From: Strobilurus pachycystidiatus
Lineage: Eukaryota; Basidiomycota; Agaricomycetes; Agaricales; Physalacriaceae
Assembly (NCBI GenBank): GCA_019915135.1
Contig: JAHLMK010000007.1
Coordinates: 372,001-436,000 of the forward strand
Length of the DNA stretch: 64,000 nt
Reading direction: 5' to 3'
Every line of letters begins with the position of its first letter. The stretch's first letter is position 1. Below the pieces are notes generated by a model. The model did not search any database. It was given only the letters and a program-made list of their open reading frames with translations, and was not told the DNA's origin. The position numbers were made by a program, and so were the translations under genes. Below, in pieces: positions 44,197-57,156 of this stretch.

Positions 44197-47100
44197 ATGC
44201 TGCCGTTATTGCTTCTTGTACTGTCCCCGCTACTGGCTGCTGCCCGGAACGCATCTTGGCCCAGTCCTCAACCAATATCCAGCCTTGGACTTTCGGTACG
44301 CATCGTGCTTGACAGCATCGGACATCACTGACCGGTGCGCAGCCCTTAGCGGTGACACGACCAGGTGAGGCGCATTTAGCAACGCAGGCGTCGATGCTAA
44401 CCGACAAACAGATAAATGCCCACCATGTTTTAACTGTCTCCTACCCGCATTCACATGTGGCCAATACGGCAATTGCGACCCCTACGACGGCCAGTGTAAA
44501 TGCCCGCCAGGTTGGGGCGGGATAGACTGCCTTGTTCCCCGTATGTCCGCGGCGCGTTCTTGGGCCAATCCCACTCACCTGCTATGCTCTGTCAGAATGC
44601 GATTCGCTCGCGGACGGAGATCAGAGACGCCTACGCGAGGACGGCAAGACGTGCGACTGCAAGGATGGATGGGGTGGAATAAACTGCAATGGTGCGCGCG
44701 CCCTTCCCGACGCTTAACACATAAATGACACGCTATTAGTCTGTAAGACCGACCAGGCGTGTGTCGGCTTTCCGCTGGCCGGTCAGATTGGGTCGTTTGA
44801 CGACGACGAGGTGGCGAATATGACGTGTTACACCGGAGGCGAGACCGTCTTCAACAACCATCAGATGTGCGACGTTACTAGCAAGTGTTCCCCCGTCATG
44901 GCGCCACGGCTTTCCCGCTGATCATTGGCCCACAGACCGCAAGATCATCGACATGCTGCCGAACCGACCTCCGCAGGTCACCTTTAGCTGCGACAAGCTG
45001 GACCATACGTGTTCCTTCCAGTTCTGGACAGCACAGGTCGAATCCTTTTACTGTGCGCTCGATGAATGTACATCTGAGATCCAGCACGGTTACGACGCCA
45101 ATACCACCACTTACGCATGCGAACATATCAAATGCAGCTGTGTACCCGGCCGCTTTATATGTGGAGAAGACGGAAGCGTCGACATCGCGGATTTCTTGGC
45201 TGAGGAAATTCGCGGTCCTGCCACGTTTAGCTGCAAGACCCAGCAAGGGTGCAAGTTTGAGGAACCCGCCATGAACGATCTGATCCTGACCATCTTTGGC
45301 GACCCCTTCATCTCGCTTCAATGTGGTGGCGGCGAATGTTTGCACTATTCACAGGTTCCAGGTTACGTCGTGAGTGAATTAGCTTCCTCATTTTTCGGGT
45401 TTTCGGTCCTTATCGGCCTCAGCGTCCGCCCAAGCCTGACAACACACGATGGGTCGCACTCAGCGCCGCCGGAGCTGGTCTGATTGTCATTTTGACCTCC
45501 GCCGTGCTGTGGTACGCAGGGCGAGCAGGTAGCGGCGAATTCGGGCAGATTCGTCTACCGGATAACGAAGCGAGCAAGCTTATGGCGGAACATGTTCCAG
45601 CATCCCTTCACTTCACTTCTCTCTCTTACAACTTGGGCCACAAGGTCATCCTCGATGACATCTCTGGATCGGTGAAGCCTGGTCAAGTGATGGCGATCAT
45701 GGGAGCATCTGGCGCTGGAAAATCTACCCTGCTTGATATCCTCGCACGCAAGAACAAGCGCGGTACTGTAGGTGGCGTCACACTAGTCAACGGACGGGAG
45801 GTTGGAGACAGCGAATTCAGGAGTGTCACCGGATTTGTCGATCAGGAAGACACCTTGATGAGCACCCTGACTGTGTATGAGACTGTTCTGTACAGCGCGT
45901 TGCTGCGGCTGCCGAGGGACATGAGTTTCGAAGCGAAGAAGTTCAGGACTTTGGAGACTATGAATGAATTGGGCATATTAAGGATCAAGGACTCAAGGAT
46001 TGGAGACAGTGGTGCGAACTTTCCTTATGGATCATTCCCGTCAATCACTCAGAATTTTTTTTAGGGCGTAGATCTATATCTGGTGGCGAGAAGAGACGGG
46101 TGTCCATCGCCTGTGAACTTGTGACCAGTCCCTCGATCTTGTTCTTAGATGAACCAACGAGTGGTATGTGTTCTAGTGGAGCTTTCGGTGACTGGATGAA
46201 TCATATTCTAGGTCTCGACTCGTACAATGCATTCAATGTCGTGGAAAGCTTGGTCTCATTGGCCCGAGATTACAATCGCACCGTCGTGTTCACGATTCAT
46301 CAGCCCCGAAGCAACATCGTTGCTCTCTTTGATCAACTCATCGTACTGGGTATGGGCAAGCCTGTCTATTCTGGAGAATTCTCGAAGTGTCAAGGACATT
46401 TTGCGGCTATCGGTCGCCCGTGTCCACCGGGATTTAACATTGCCGACTACCTGAGTAAGTTCGAGTCGCTAGTCCCGGTGGCTGAAATCTAACAATCACA
46501 GTTGATCTCACTATGAACGCAAGCCTGCTTAGCGCATCAAGGAACGATTCGCCTGATCTTGAACCTGTATCACCTGTCGAAGATACGACGAATCTAGCAG
46601 ACGAGGAACGCGGTCTAGCGCGTCCCAGTCAATCGGTACCTTTGGCCGTCCGCTCTCATCCCTCTTCCAATTCGTCTCAGGAGGACGACGAGACTGAGTT
46701 GCGCACGCGGCCGAACTCTATCAATTCAGCGTCAGGGTACATCAAGCGGAAAACGTCGCAGCTGTTTTCAGCCGTGTCGGGGTCGACTGCTGCGGCTAGT
46801 GAGGCAATCACCCCGAGGTTGGCCGCTCTTGTCGATGCGTATTCTCGGAGCAGCATCGCCAGTGACATCAAGACAGAGATTGATGTGATTCGGCGTGAGC
46901 AACAAGGAAGGGCCAACGGGATCAATGGGAGTGATGAGCTTCCTGATGTGGCGCTTGAGACTTCCCTGCTGAGAGGCAGGAAGCGGGCTAGCTGGGGGAC
47001 ACAATTTAGGATTTTGAGCGGGCGCGCGTTCAAGAATCTCTACAGGGACCCAGCGCTTCTCGCTGCCCATTATCTGGCATCAATAGCGTTAGCTCGTGAG

Positions 47101-48207
47101 TTTCATTCTCTGGCCAGTAAAATTCTTGAATCCTAATATCGGCGGTCATTGCAGTGATCTGTGGTCTGTTCTACCACAACGTCACGTAAGTGTCTGTCGC
47201 AGCGAATGCACTTTGACTCTCAATTCTTTCACAGTAATGATATCGCAGGGTTTCAAAATCGATTGGGTAAGGGTTTCATCAAGTGATGATTACATTTCAA
47301 CTTGAGCGACGTTTGTAGGACTATTCTTCTTCACGCTGTCTCTGTTCGGCTTCTCGTGTCTGTCAAGTTTAGGTCTCTTCGCTAATGAGCGTGTGCTGTT
47401 CATGCGAGAAAGGCAAGTGTTTGACGTCTTCTGATGCGACAGATGCTGTTAACGTGAGTTTAGGTCTAATGGGTACTACTCCGCCTTTACATACTTCTCA
47501 AGCAAGGTTCGTCTTCGTCTGCGGGTCCCGTCGGACGGTTCAGCGTATTGATTGTAATCCAGGTGCTCTTCGACATACTTCCGCTGCGCGTGGTGCCGCC
47601 TTTGATGTTCGGGGGTATCGTGTATGGACTCGCAGGCCTCGTTCCCACTGTTCCCGGCTTTTGGAAATTTCTGCTCACGCTGGTTCTCTTCAACCTGACA
47701 ACCGCGAGCGTGGTCCTGCTTCTTTCCATTATATTCTCGAACATCAGTGTGGCGAGCTTAGTCGGAACGCTGGTTATGCTCTTCAAGTACGCAATCTTCC
47801 GCGCGTTTTGACTGGGGGTTCTGATGGATTTTGCTTCTTCTTTGCAGTCTGCTGTTCGCTGGACTGTTGATCAGTCGCGAGACCATACTTCCGGCGTTGC
47901 AGTTCCTCTATGTGATATCGTTCTTCCACGCAGGCTTCGAGGCCCTGGCCGTGAACGAACTGCGCTATCTATCGCTGAAGGAAGTCAAGGTCCGTTTTTC
48001 TGTATTTGGTAGTCAACTTGCTTCTGACCATTTGGGCTCTAGTACGGGGTGGAGTTGGATGTGCCTGCGGCGACTATTCTGTCTGTCTTTGGTCTGCGAG
48101 CCCAGGCATTCTGGTGGCCCAACATCGCCCTGCTGGGTATCTTCTTCTTGACATTCACTACAGCCAGTTACATCGTGCTACACTTCTTCGTAAAGGAGAA
48201 GCGGTGA
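44197..48207 (+). CDS. ABCG-type half transporter with N-terminal EGF-like repeats (ADP1-like)
   Basis: This multi-exon gene begins with a signal peptide ([16 protein letters not shown]). A likely 22-nt exon (44332-44353) leads to EGF-like units ([20 protein letters not shown] and [12 protein letters not shown]) and a Cys-rich lumenal domain. A first membrane helix ([19 protein letters not shown]) precedes one ABC domain. Walker A is GASGAGKST, the signature is [10 protein letters not shown], Walker B is ILFLDEPTS then GLD, and the H-loop is FTIHQPR. A long Ser-rich linker follows, then a six-helix membrane domain ending in FFVKEKR. The order matches yeast Adp1, a poorly characterised ABCG half transporter that would need a partner or homodimer. 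One intron after FMRER fits only as GC-AG (AGGCAAGT), restoring [14 protein letters not shown]. No inactivating change was seen. Confidence 0.9.
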
Positions 48208-49676
48208 GATAGCCTCGTGTATTAGTATCGATGCCGTACTTATATCTGTATCTCCTATCCTTCTTCTCCGGAAACTATATATAACGTCTCGAGCATGTAA
48301 TTATGTGTTCGCTGAATGTATGTATACAGTATAATACATGGATGATTCGGAAAACGGGGTGCGTCGGGGTCCTTTTGATAGCTGATTCAATTCTCGGTGG
48401 ATCAGAACTGTCACGCCTGTTGTATGATTACTCCCGTCATACTGAAGATCTGCGGTAGGGGATTGCTTGGATCGTGAAGGCACGAGACACCTCGATTACC
48501 ACCCCACGTCATGGTGAGAATCAAATGGATGCATCTTTTGGAAAAACAGGGAGAGCCGAGACGTGGCTAGCCAGAGTGGCGGGACGTCGAGATCACGAAA
48601 TACAGTGAATGGGAGGACCGGGGAAGGCGACTGTGAATGGCAAGAGGAAACCTACCTGCAAAGGTTGCATTCAAGCGCAAGCTCGGGTAGGCCGAATTGA
48701 TGAGCGTCAGGGCTCGCAGGGCTCAGTGTGAGCAGGAACCAGTGCGAGCGTTGAGTCTGGAACTTCCTTGGAGTAAGTAGATACTTACATAGCAGTGGAA
48801 TGGGGTAAATGGGTGAGCTAGCGGTGGAAGCCTCGCGGACGGCCCCAAAGTAATGAGATTGGAGACCGGGTCCTATCTATATAAACGCTTATGGGCTAGT
48901 GAGCGTGCAATGCGCGAGGCGGTGGCCGCTAGGGAAGACTTAATGGAGCGGCGAAAGGGACAATCTAGCACAGAACGATGAATGAATATCTCTGAGTGTA
49001 TTCTATTAGCTGAATAACGAGGCGGCAGTGCGATGGGATACGGCTTTAGTCGCATTGTTTTATTCGTCAGTAATAGGAAAAGTACTGTGAAAATGATGAA
49101 TACCCCTGGGTCCCACGTATCATTGATCATTTGGTAGCCAAGAGACACGGCCCCAGACGTTGTAAGTGAACAAATATGAGGGTGCGCCATATATATTTAC
49201 TGTAGTAGAGGATAGTCCTAGCCTGAGAATACAGTACGAGTCAGAGGTCCGAGGTGAGCATCCTGCGCCGGATCGGGAACAATAGTTTGGTGATCATGAT
49301 GGCTGCTTGGACCTAGCCTGGAAGGTGCACACGACGCGTCTGGCATAAATCGAGCGCGTCAAATGATGGGTAAGAGTAGCTAATGCACACTTTGGTAGGT
49401 GAGAATGGCCGAGTATCAATCTGAAGAACAAGATAACACCCTTTCTGTAAAGCCGAATGTCCCGAAATCGGCCCTACGGATAATGCTGAGCGATCGCCGA
49501 GTCATATTCATAAGCAACTTGCTTAAAACCACCACAGTCGAGGAGTTCGACGTCGAATAGACGTGTAAAACTCATTCCAGGCAAACATGTAAGTCCCAGA
49601 TCCGTTTCATCGATGCAAACGCCATGTGTTGACGCGTTGGCAGTGATCGGGTGCTATTGATTTCGCGGAAACTAAC
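48208..49676. other. 1.5 kb intergenic without a gene
   Basis: No exon structure was found on either strand. A TATATAAAC word lies near 48876. The only longer frame (48873-49190, minus) has no domain. Confidence 0.45.
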
Positions 49677-51593
49677 ATGACGGACAAGGCGATACCTAAG
49701 GGCAATGGATCTGCGAAGGGTGTCAAGGCCCTGCCAGCCGAGTTTTACAATGATTTCTTGAGCGATGATGCCAAAAACCGCAAGCCCAGCCCCAGTCAGT
49801 GCTCTTGATCGCGCTCCCGCCCGAATTCCGAGTTGACAAGCTACACGACATTGCAATATAGTTCGTAGTCTTCTTCCCCTGGAAGCGACCCCCGGAGTTC
49901 TTTCTTTACTTGCTGGGAAGCCGAACCCTACAACGTTCCCATTCACCTCGCTCAATTTTTCGGTGCGATCGCCCACCCAGCCTGGGAAGGACATCCCCAT
50001 CGCGCTCACTGAGAAAGAGCTCGCCAAGGGTCTGCAATATAGCGAAACAGGTGGAATTGTGGAACTTCGGGAGTGGATAAACGAGCTTCAATCTCGGGTC
50101 CACGGACGCCACCAAGGGGAGGGGTGGCGCATTACTGTCGGATCGGGGTCTCAGGATTTGATCACCAAAGTGAGTACGTACAGGGACCCTCTCTACTGGG
50201 GTCGCTGTGCTAGTTATGACGGAGACAATGAAACTCGGGCTGATGAGACGCGTCGTATGTAGGCTGTCACCGCGCTTGTGAATCGCGGGGACCCAATCTT
50301 GGTCGAGTCCCCTGTTTACGCGTACGTGTTCGGTGCCCCCATCCCGTCGCCCATCGTTCTTTAACTAACGGGCTGTGATTTGATGCAGTGGTGTGATTCC
50401 GTTGTTCCAAAGCCTTGACTGTGATCAGATCGGTGCGTGCGCTTACAGCGCTGTCGGTCTGATGCGTGTGCTGATGCTCGATTTGGGGCGCCTGTCATGT
50501 AGAGGTGGACACGGACGCACATGGCATCATGTCGAGCTCCTTGCGTTCGATTCTGGAGAACTGGCCAAAGGACAAGATCAAACCGAAAGTGCTGTACACT
50601 GTTCCTGTACGTCCGCGTACACTCCGAGTTGGCGAGTGGGGGACTGATGTTGATGACTGATGGTTGTGTACAGTATGGATGCAATCCCACTGGTATGACT
50701 GCCACGCTGGAGCGACGTAGAGAAGTGCTGCAGCTGGCTAGAGAGCATAATTTCCTCATTCTAGAAGGTGCGGCTGAGTCTCCTGCGTTAGTGTTCGATA
50801 GCACGCTGACTACCATTGTGGTCAAGATGACCCATATTACTTTTTGTATTACGGGACCGATCCGCGTTACCCATCGTATTTTACGCTCGAGCTCGAAGAG
50901 CCAGAAGTTGGACGAGTACTTCGGTTTGACAGCCTGTCAAAGGTACTTTCTGCTGGCATACGCATTGGGTACGCGTCGGGCCCAGACGCGATCATCATCG
51001 CCATGGATCGACATGTACGTACTCAAATAACGTCCAGGAGCTTCATTTACTGACGGATGACTTGTGATGTGATTGTATGTGGCGTTCCTCCATCTAGACG
51101 TCCACTGCGAATCTGCAGACGGCTTCGTTGACTCAGGTCATTATCTCATCGCTTTTGCGCTCTTGGGGCTATGAGCAATTCATGGCGCATACCGAATACG
51201 TCGCAGACTTTTACAGGCAGAGGCGAGACACTTTTGAGCGGGCCATGAACAAGTACCTCACTGGCCTGGCTGAATGGGTCGCACCGGAGGCCGGGATGTT
51301 CTTTTGGTGCGTATCTGCTCTTCTGCCGTGAAGACGTCTGAGAAGATTTATATGACAGGTTCAAACTTCTGGTCGGTAACTCGGATGATGAAGAAGGGGA
51401 TTCGGAAAGTGTGATCCGGACCAGAGCTTTTGAGAAGGGGGTGATTGCACTGCCTGGCATGGCGTTCCTGCCCAATGGGAGAAAGACGGGGTATGTGCGG
51501 GCGTCTTTCAGCACGGTGGAGGACCATGAGATTGAGGAGGCGGTGAAGCGGCTGCGAGACGCGATCGTGGAGGCTCGGGCTGCCCAGGTTTGA
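49677..51593 (+). CDS. Class I/II PLP-dependent aminotransferase (aromatic/2-aminoadipate type)
   Basis: About nine exons read in phase to roughly 480 residues. Landmarks in order are KPSPIRSLLPLEATPGVLSL and LAGKPNPTTFPF, SETGGIVELREWI, the cofactor-binding GSGSQDLI, VPYGCNPTG, the DDPYYFLYYG motif, and the PLP lysine in RFDSLSKVLSAGIRIGYASG. MFFW follows, and FSTVEDHEIEEAVKRL lies near the C-terminus. This set is typical of fungal Aro8 and 2-aminoadipate aminotransferases, which transfer amino groups between aromatic amino acids or 2-aminoadipate and 2-oxoglutarate. The start ATG 49677-49679 opens directly into the conserved KALPAEFYNDFLS leader. The lysine and arginine positions are present, so the enzyme should be active. 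Substrate preference cannot be read from the sequence. Confidence 0.88.
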
Positions 51594-51787
51594 GGAATTA
51601 ATGAGGAGCTCGGGCGGAGCGGATGAATAATATCACGTGGGTGTGATTTTGTATAAGGACTTGGAAAAAAAAGATGGACGGCTTATCTCCCCAACCATCG
51701 AGACCATCTTCCTGAGTAAGTTTTGTTGAAATCAAGGTGAGAAGCGGTGCCCACTTGCTTCGACCTTCGATCTCATGCGGCACAGTC

Positions 51788-52110
51788 ATGGCCACGGAAA
51801 AGAACAGCGCTGGTGTGCCGGTTGATCTGTGCTATGCGGTCAAGTGTGAGAAATGTGGAAAAACAACATGGAAGGTGGGTGTGCTGCTGTCTGTTTTACG
51901 TGCGGGCCAGTGAGATTGCATCTGTATCTAGGGTTGCGGACAGCACGTCGAGAGCGTAAGTGTAGCTCCATTGAGCGGAGGTGCAGCCCTGCGCGGCGCG
52001 GGGCATGGCAAGCAGAATCTGATGCACTCTGTTTGCAGGTGATGAAGGACGTCAAGGCGGAAGATAAATGCCAGTGTGAGCGGGGCCCCTCGACGAGCGT
52101 CACGGCGTAA
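51788..52110 (+). CDS. Small conserved cysteine protein (CEKCGKxTW...GCGxHV type)
   Basis: Three small exons (51788-51874, 51932-51955, 52039-52110) join in phase 0 to give 60 residues. The core is CEKCGKTTWKGCGQHV followed by VMKDV and CQC. That is six cysteines and one histidine, enough for one or two metal sites. I know this pattern from small proteins found across fungi and other organisms, where the function is not established. The reading is supported by three consensus introns in 320 bp and by conserved spacing. It lies between the aminotransferase and a kinase, with no evident operon-like link. Confidence 0.75.
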
Positions 52111-52247
52111 AGTACCGTATATGTACATGTCCCGATATGGGCGAGCGGTTGCCGGGGTCTTGCCGGCGGAAGGAATGATATTTGTGTTGCCGCCAGCTTG
52201 GCCTCCGACCATCATCGACACCCTTTCATGAAGGTCTCTGGCCTGCG

Positions 52248-54570
52248 ATGTCGAGCACAACGCCCAGTGGCCCCGCTCACCCGCCCGCTGTGCACGCCGT
52301 CGTCACCACCCGCCACGTCGTCGTCAAGGACGGCACCAAGGTCAATCAGTACTATCTCACCCGCAAAATCGGCCAGGGCAAGAACGGCACCGTCTACCGC
52401 GCCGTCGCCTCCACGGGCGGCCCTGAGACCACCGATGTCGTGCGTGCACCCTCCCGCCTCTCTGCTCCCCGCTCACTGCCCCTCCACAGGCCGTCAAGGC
52501 AATAAGACGAGAGTCGCACGAGGGCAAGAAGGCGCGCAAGTACCAGATGCTCCGCCGCCAGAATCTGCCGCGTCCGACGACCCACACGTCCGTCGGCGAC
52601 CTCATCCACTCGGAGGAAACAAAAATTATGCGCGAAATTGCCATCATGAAAAAGCTTCACCATCCCGCCGTCGTCCAGCTGTACGAGGTGTTGGATGACC
52701 GCCTGATAGAGACCATCTACATGGGTCAGTCATCCCCCTTATGTTCTCTCATCACTCATAGTGTCATCCAGTCATGGAATATTGCTCTGGCGGTGAAGTC
52801 GAGTGGAACGACGGCCACGGCAACCCCGTCTCCTCGCTCGTACAGACCCGGCGCATCATGCGCGACGCCATCCAAGGCTTGGACTACTGTACGTCCGCCT
52901 TTCACACGCCAGTATGTCAGCTCTAAACATTCTGCAGTGCATAGCCAGGGCATCATCCATCGAGACATTAAGCCCGCCAATCTCCTATGGACCAAAGACC
53001 GCGCACATGTGAAAATCGCAGACTTTGGAACTGCGCATTTCTCCTACGCGCAACGCCTCGCATACCTAGGATCTAGCACACCCACTTCCGAGGATCCTGG
53101 CGACCCCTTTCTGCTCGACGACACCAACCTCGCCATAAAAGCCGGCACGCCCATGTTCATGGCCCCTGAAGTCGTCTACGACTCTGTCTATCTCGAAGAT
53201 GCTGCCCGTCCACCTCCCCAGCCTATAACCAAAGCCATCGACGTCTGGGCCCTTGGCGTCACTCTTTACTGTCTTCTCTTTGGTACCGTACCTTTTCAGG
53301 TCACCGAGTCCGGTGTAGCTGGCGAGTTTCAAGTATATCGCCTTATACTCAATGGAGAGTGGAGCGTCAAGGAAACCATGGGCTACGACGAGGTTCCCAC
53401 AGGAGGACGGCATCCAACCGACGAAAAGTCCGAAGGCGGAATCATCATGCATCTGCTCGAACATTTGCTGGAGAGAGACGTCAACTCGAGGATCACTCTC
53501 AGCGAAGTCCGGGTGCGTTCCTTCCGACGACGTCCCACATGGTGTTTTGTGCTAACATCTAGCAGAGTAACTTGTGGTTCCTACACGATCTGCCGAATCC
53601 AGTAACCTGGCTGCAGGACATGGCCAACGACCCCATCTTGGTCTCTCCTCAGGAGACTTCGGTCGCGATCAAGACCATGGACTTCAGGTTTGGCAGATGG
53701 AGACGTGTGGCGCGGGGAATCACGAATGTATTGGGCAGGGGAATCGCTCCCATACGCTCGGTGAACTCGCGGGAGGGCGTACAGCATGATTCTTCTGCGA
53801 CGGCGACTCCCACACCCAGTATCGGTGGCTCTTCACGTACGGGCAGGCATCGCACCGTCATGGACATAACTGCCGGTAGAAGGAAGGAGAAGGGCAAGGA
53901 TCTCGAGCGTTCCCTTTCACGTCTCCGCCATTCGGAGAGCATCAGCCGACCTTCGTCTCAAAGGTCGACGAACCCGAAGGAGGACCCTACACCATCAACG
54001 TCTGGCGGCTTCATTTCTTTCAAGCTGTTACGGCGCGGCCACTCCACGCGTGCCTTCTCCTCTACGGAGGCATCGTCGCCGGAGGATATAGAGCCCCCTG
54101 TGCACTCCACACGCGCCGGCCTGCCCCCCACGACGGGTGCCAACTATGCCAAGTCACGCGTTGGCGCAGCCCGGGCAAGCGCTGAGGTTCTCCGGTACCA
54201 CCAGCCGGTCTCAGCCCAGGCCAGCTACTGCGGACCTCTCACCAGCGACCGGCGCGTCTCGAGTTGGGGCGACCATCCGCTCGAACTAAGGAACACGAGC
54301 TTCACGGACGACGACGACATCATTGGGGATGGAACGCTGCAGTTTGGGAGGCCGTCGTTGGACAGCGAGGATGACCAAGAGGACAACAGACCGAGACCGC
54401 GTCTATACGACTTTCCTCTGCCGGCGATGCGTCCTTCACCTTTGCAGTCGACCGTGGATGAGGATTACGGGGTCATCACGACCAACGGCTCTGTTGGTCC
54501 AGAGGACTCTGACTCTGACGACGATGATCAGTCGGGGATCAATATCACGTTCGGTCGACGACGGTCATGA
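52248..54570 (+). CDS. Serine/threonine protein kinase, CaMKK/Snf1-activating-kinase-like
   Basis: Five to six exons. The kinase domain shows the glycine loop KIGQGKNGTVY, the lysine AVKAIRR, a long insert before the helix-C Glu (MREIAIMKKLHHPAVVQLYE), the hinge VMEYCSGGEV, the catalytic loop HRDIKPANLL and the magnesium loop ADFGTAHFS. A second insert with an acidic run (SEDPGDPFLLDDTNLAIKAG) precedes TPMFMAPEV. These inserts and the AGTP-x-F-x-APE form are typical of the CaMKK/Sak1/Tos3/Elm1 group, which phosphorylate Snf1/AMPK-type kinases. The C-terminal 300 residues are disordered, Ser-rich, with acidic patches and a GITNVLGRG-like segment. The start ATG 52248-52250 is the only one in good context. 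Gene regulation cannot be judged. Confidence 0.85.
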
Positions 54571-56084
54571 ATTTTCCTGCTTCTGCCCTTTTGTATTGCT
54601 ACCTACGCGAGATACCTGTCTGTACTGTTACCACTCTCCCCACTCACCTGTTACTGTAGACCTTTCTTTTTCTTTCCTGTTCTCGACCGTCTCTGGACTG
54701 TTGGCATTATACTTAGAGTCGCGAGAGTTCTTATCACATAGATATCCCGTCATTGTACAACAGATTACATTTGGTATGACCGGAAGAGGACGACAGAGAT
54801 TACCGAGCTCGCTGGCTCTGGATTTTAGAGATGCGCAGGACATTCTTGTACGCCTCTAGCATTCAGGCTCAGACGCGAATGTTAGGTCTCAATCTTCGCA
54901 TGCTATCTAGGACTATTCTTGGATAAGTCGTACGCCTGTAAGTTTACCATCCGATATCTCGACACGACAACTTGGACTAGCCACATCCACTGTGAAACTT
55001 GCGCGTTCTACTCAGGTCACGGCATGTCGGGCTTCGCTACGAAGCAGTGTCTGGCCCTAGGTATATACGTTGTGAAGGGCATCTAGATACAGATGTGGCT
55101 CGGACTATAAGTACAAAGCATGAGGGCCCAAAGAGAGAATACCTCGAAGTCGGGAGCTCGCCCTAGTCATTTGAATACAAAATCTTGTACTCGTATCGTA
55201 CTAGTCTCTCCCATAATCGACGTGTACATTGATTGGGGGAAAACACGGCATACTACTAGCTTTCTCAGCGGTCACACCGGACTCGTAAACACTCACCACT
55301 GTACATACAACTTTATATCGTACGACGGATCTGCGATCTGCGGTTTATGATCTCAAATGCTCCATTGTATGCGTTGTGCTCCCTTACCACTTGAATCGTC
55401 TGATACAACCCACAAACATGTCCCTAGGCAAAGAAGTTCTGAAAGCAAGGAAACGATCAAGGAGTTGACAGGTGGCGCGTATGGCGCATGGTTTGGAATC
55501 TGTTGGACCTTAGTGTCACAGCGCGGCAAGAGCAACTCGGGACAAATTCGGTGTCCGCGTCCCATGATAGATCCAGTACTGAAGGAACTCAGAAGACAGT
55601 CGCGGATCAGACCGCCACATACAAAGCACAAGTCAGAGTGTTGAGATATGATTCAACTCTCCGAGCATTAGCTGCGTCGAACAGGGTTCCGGATGACCGT
55701 GGGCTATCACTCTCCGTTGATTGCTAGGTTCGTTGTTTTCCAGGACACTGGAGGTACGGCAGGAGGGTCTCGAGATTTCGATCAAGGCCCGCGTCCACAA
55801 TCTACTCATCTTGATCTTTGGGCATCTTTTCGATGAGTATGTTGCCCCGCAGGTTTCGGTCATACCTGCCCTTTGTAAAGCTGAGCAAAGCCGCGTTGGG
55901 TATGGGGCCGTCTGGGTACCAGTACATCACTGTTAATGTACTTGAAGACGGCAACAAAAGTGATGCAACGTGCAAATTCGGTAGAAGTGGTCCCCATGTA
56001 GACCATCATGTCAGGACAATCATTATGAAGTTCCGGATAGCCACTGTAGGCCACTGTAACGGCCTAGCGTCACAAAGTATTCGT
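54571..56084. other. 1.5 kb intergenic without a supported gene
   Basis: Several 70-95 codon frames occur on both strands, without domains or splice logic. I call none of them. Confidence 0.45.
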
Positions 56085-56819
56085 TCAAGTCTTTGTCAGC
56101 GGGATGACAATTTGTACTCGACGGTCTTGAGCGCTTGAGCTCGGGTCTTTGGCCGTCCTGTCGAAACACAATGGTTTTATTTCCCTGACTGTGCGAGCCA
56201 TGTTACGCCGAGAATACCCAGGCAAAACACCGAACGACTCACCCATGGCATCCGTAGACAGGTGGTAAGAGGACGTGTTACCAACTTGACATACTCTCGA
56301 ACCAACTTGTAAATTTCCGAGCACACACAAACCCAAACGATCCTTGTAGGGATTGTGCCGAGAAGCTTCCTTTCTCATGGCGTCGGCGATTAATCTTGCC
56401 CCTGAAAGCGGGCAGGCCCCCGGACGCTCCCCTGGAGGTGTGTCGCGGATATGAACATTCGAGGGGGCGAAAATTCGGATTTCCTTGCCGAGTCTTTGAA
56501 CGTTTGAGATCGGCTTGAAGTCCCAAAGGGTAACCGACATGCGAGAATGGACCGCGAAGCCCAGGTATAAGATACAGATACGTACCAACGCATCGCAGCT
56601 TACATACTGTGATATGATGTAGCTTCTCATCAGTGCCATTGCCAGTATGTCGAGAAGAATCCAATAGGTCAAAACTCAAAGCAGGCGAATCCCATGCGCT
56701 AGAGTCGTCAGCACCAAAGATATCGAGCCACGGTGACACTCCATTATCGAAAAGCTCTGCCTCAAGCTTGTGAGAAGTTGTCCAGTGAGCAAGCAGATTA
56801 CCGACTCAGTGGCGCCCAT
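56085..56819 (-). CDS. Hypothetical protein, tentative model
   Basis: A possible gene starts at ATG 56819 (MGATES), then a GTAATC intron, then an exon reading LEAELFDNGVSPWLDIFGAD. It ends at a good GTATGT donor, with a following exon containing RLGKEIRIFAPSNVHIRDTP and ADAMRKEASRHNPYKDRLG. The frame then runs to 56085. Amino-acid composition is protein-like, but no domain is seen and the last acceptor and the 3' end are not firm. Confidence 0.35.
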
Positions 56820-57156
56820 CGGAAGAGTCCACGAGGTGTGCGAGCTAAAGCCTAAAGCAAAGTGACCTACTCAGCGCAGTCAATACTCGTGCAAATGACC
56901 GTTCCCAACGTTGACTGAGTGTGGTTCCCATGTCTATACAGCATTCAAAGCACAAAGCATTATGAGAATCTCACAAGACATGGTCATATGATCATATAGA
57001 AGCAACGTCTATGCAGCAGATTGTACGGGATTCGTTACGGGAATAGGGGCCTGCGCGGGTAACGTTGCGTGGATGAACGTATCATGTCTTTACAGACCGT
57101 CTTGGACATTTGAGGGAAAGTATTTCATTCATCCAGCGGTCTGGCAGCGAGTGAGG

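Noticed and set aside
55120..55936. Several 70-95 codon ORFs
   Set aside because: They overlap on both strands and cannot be spliced into a longer frame.
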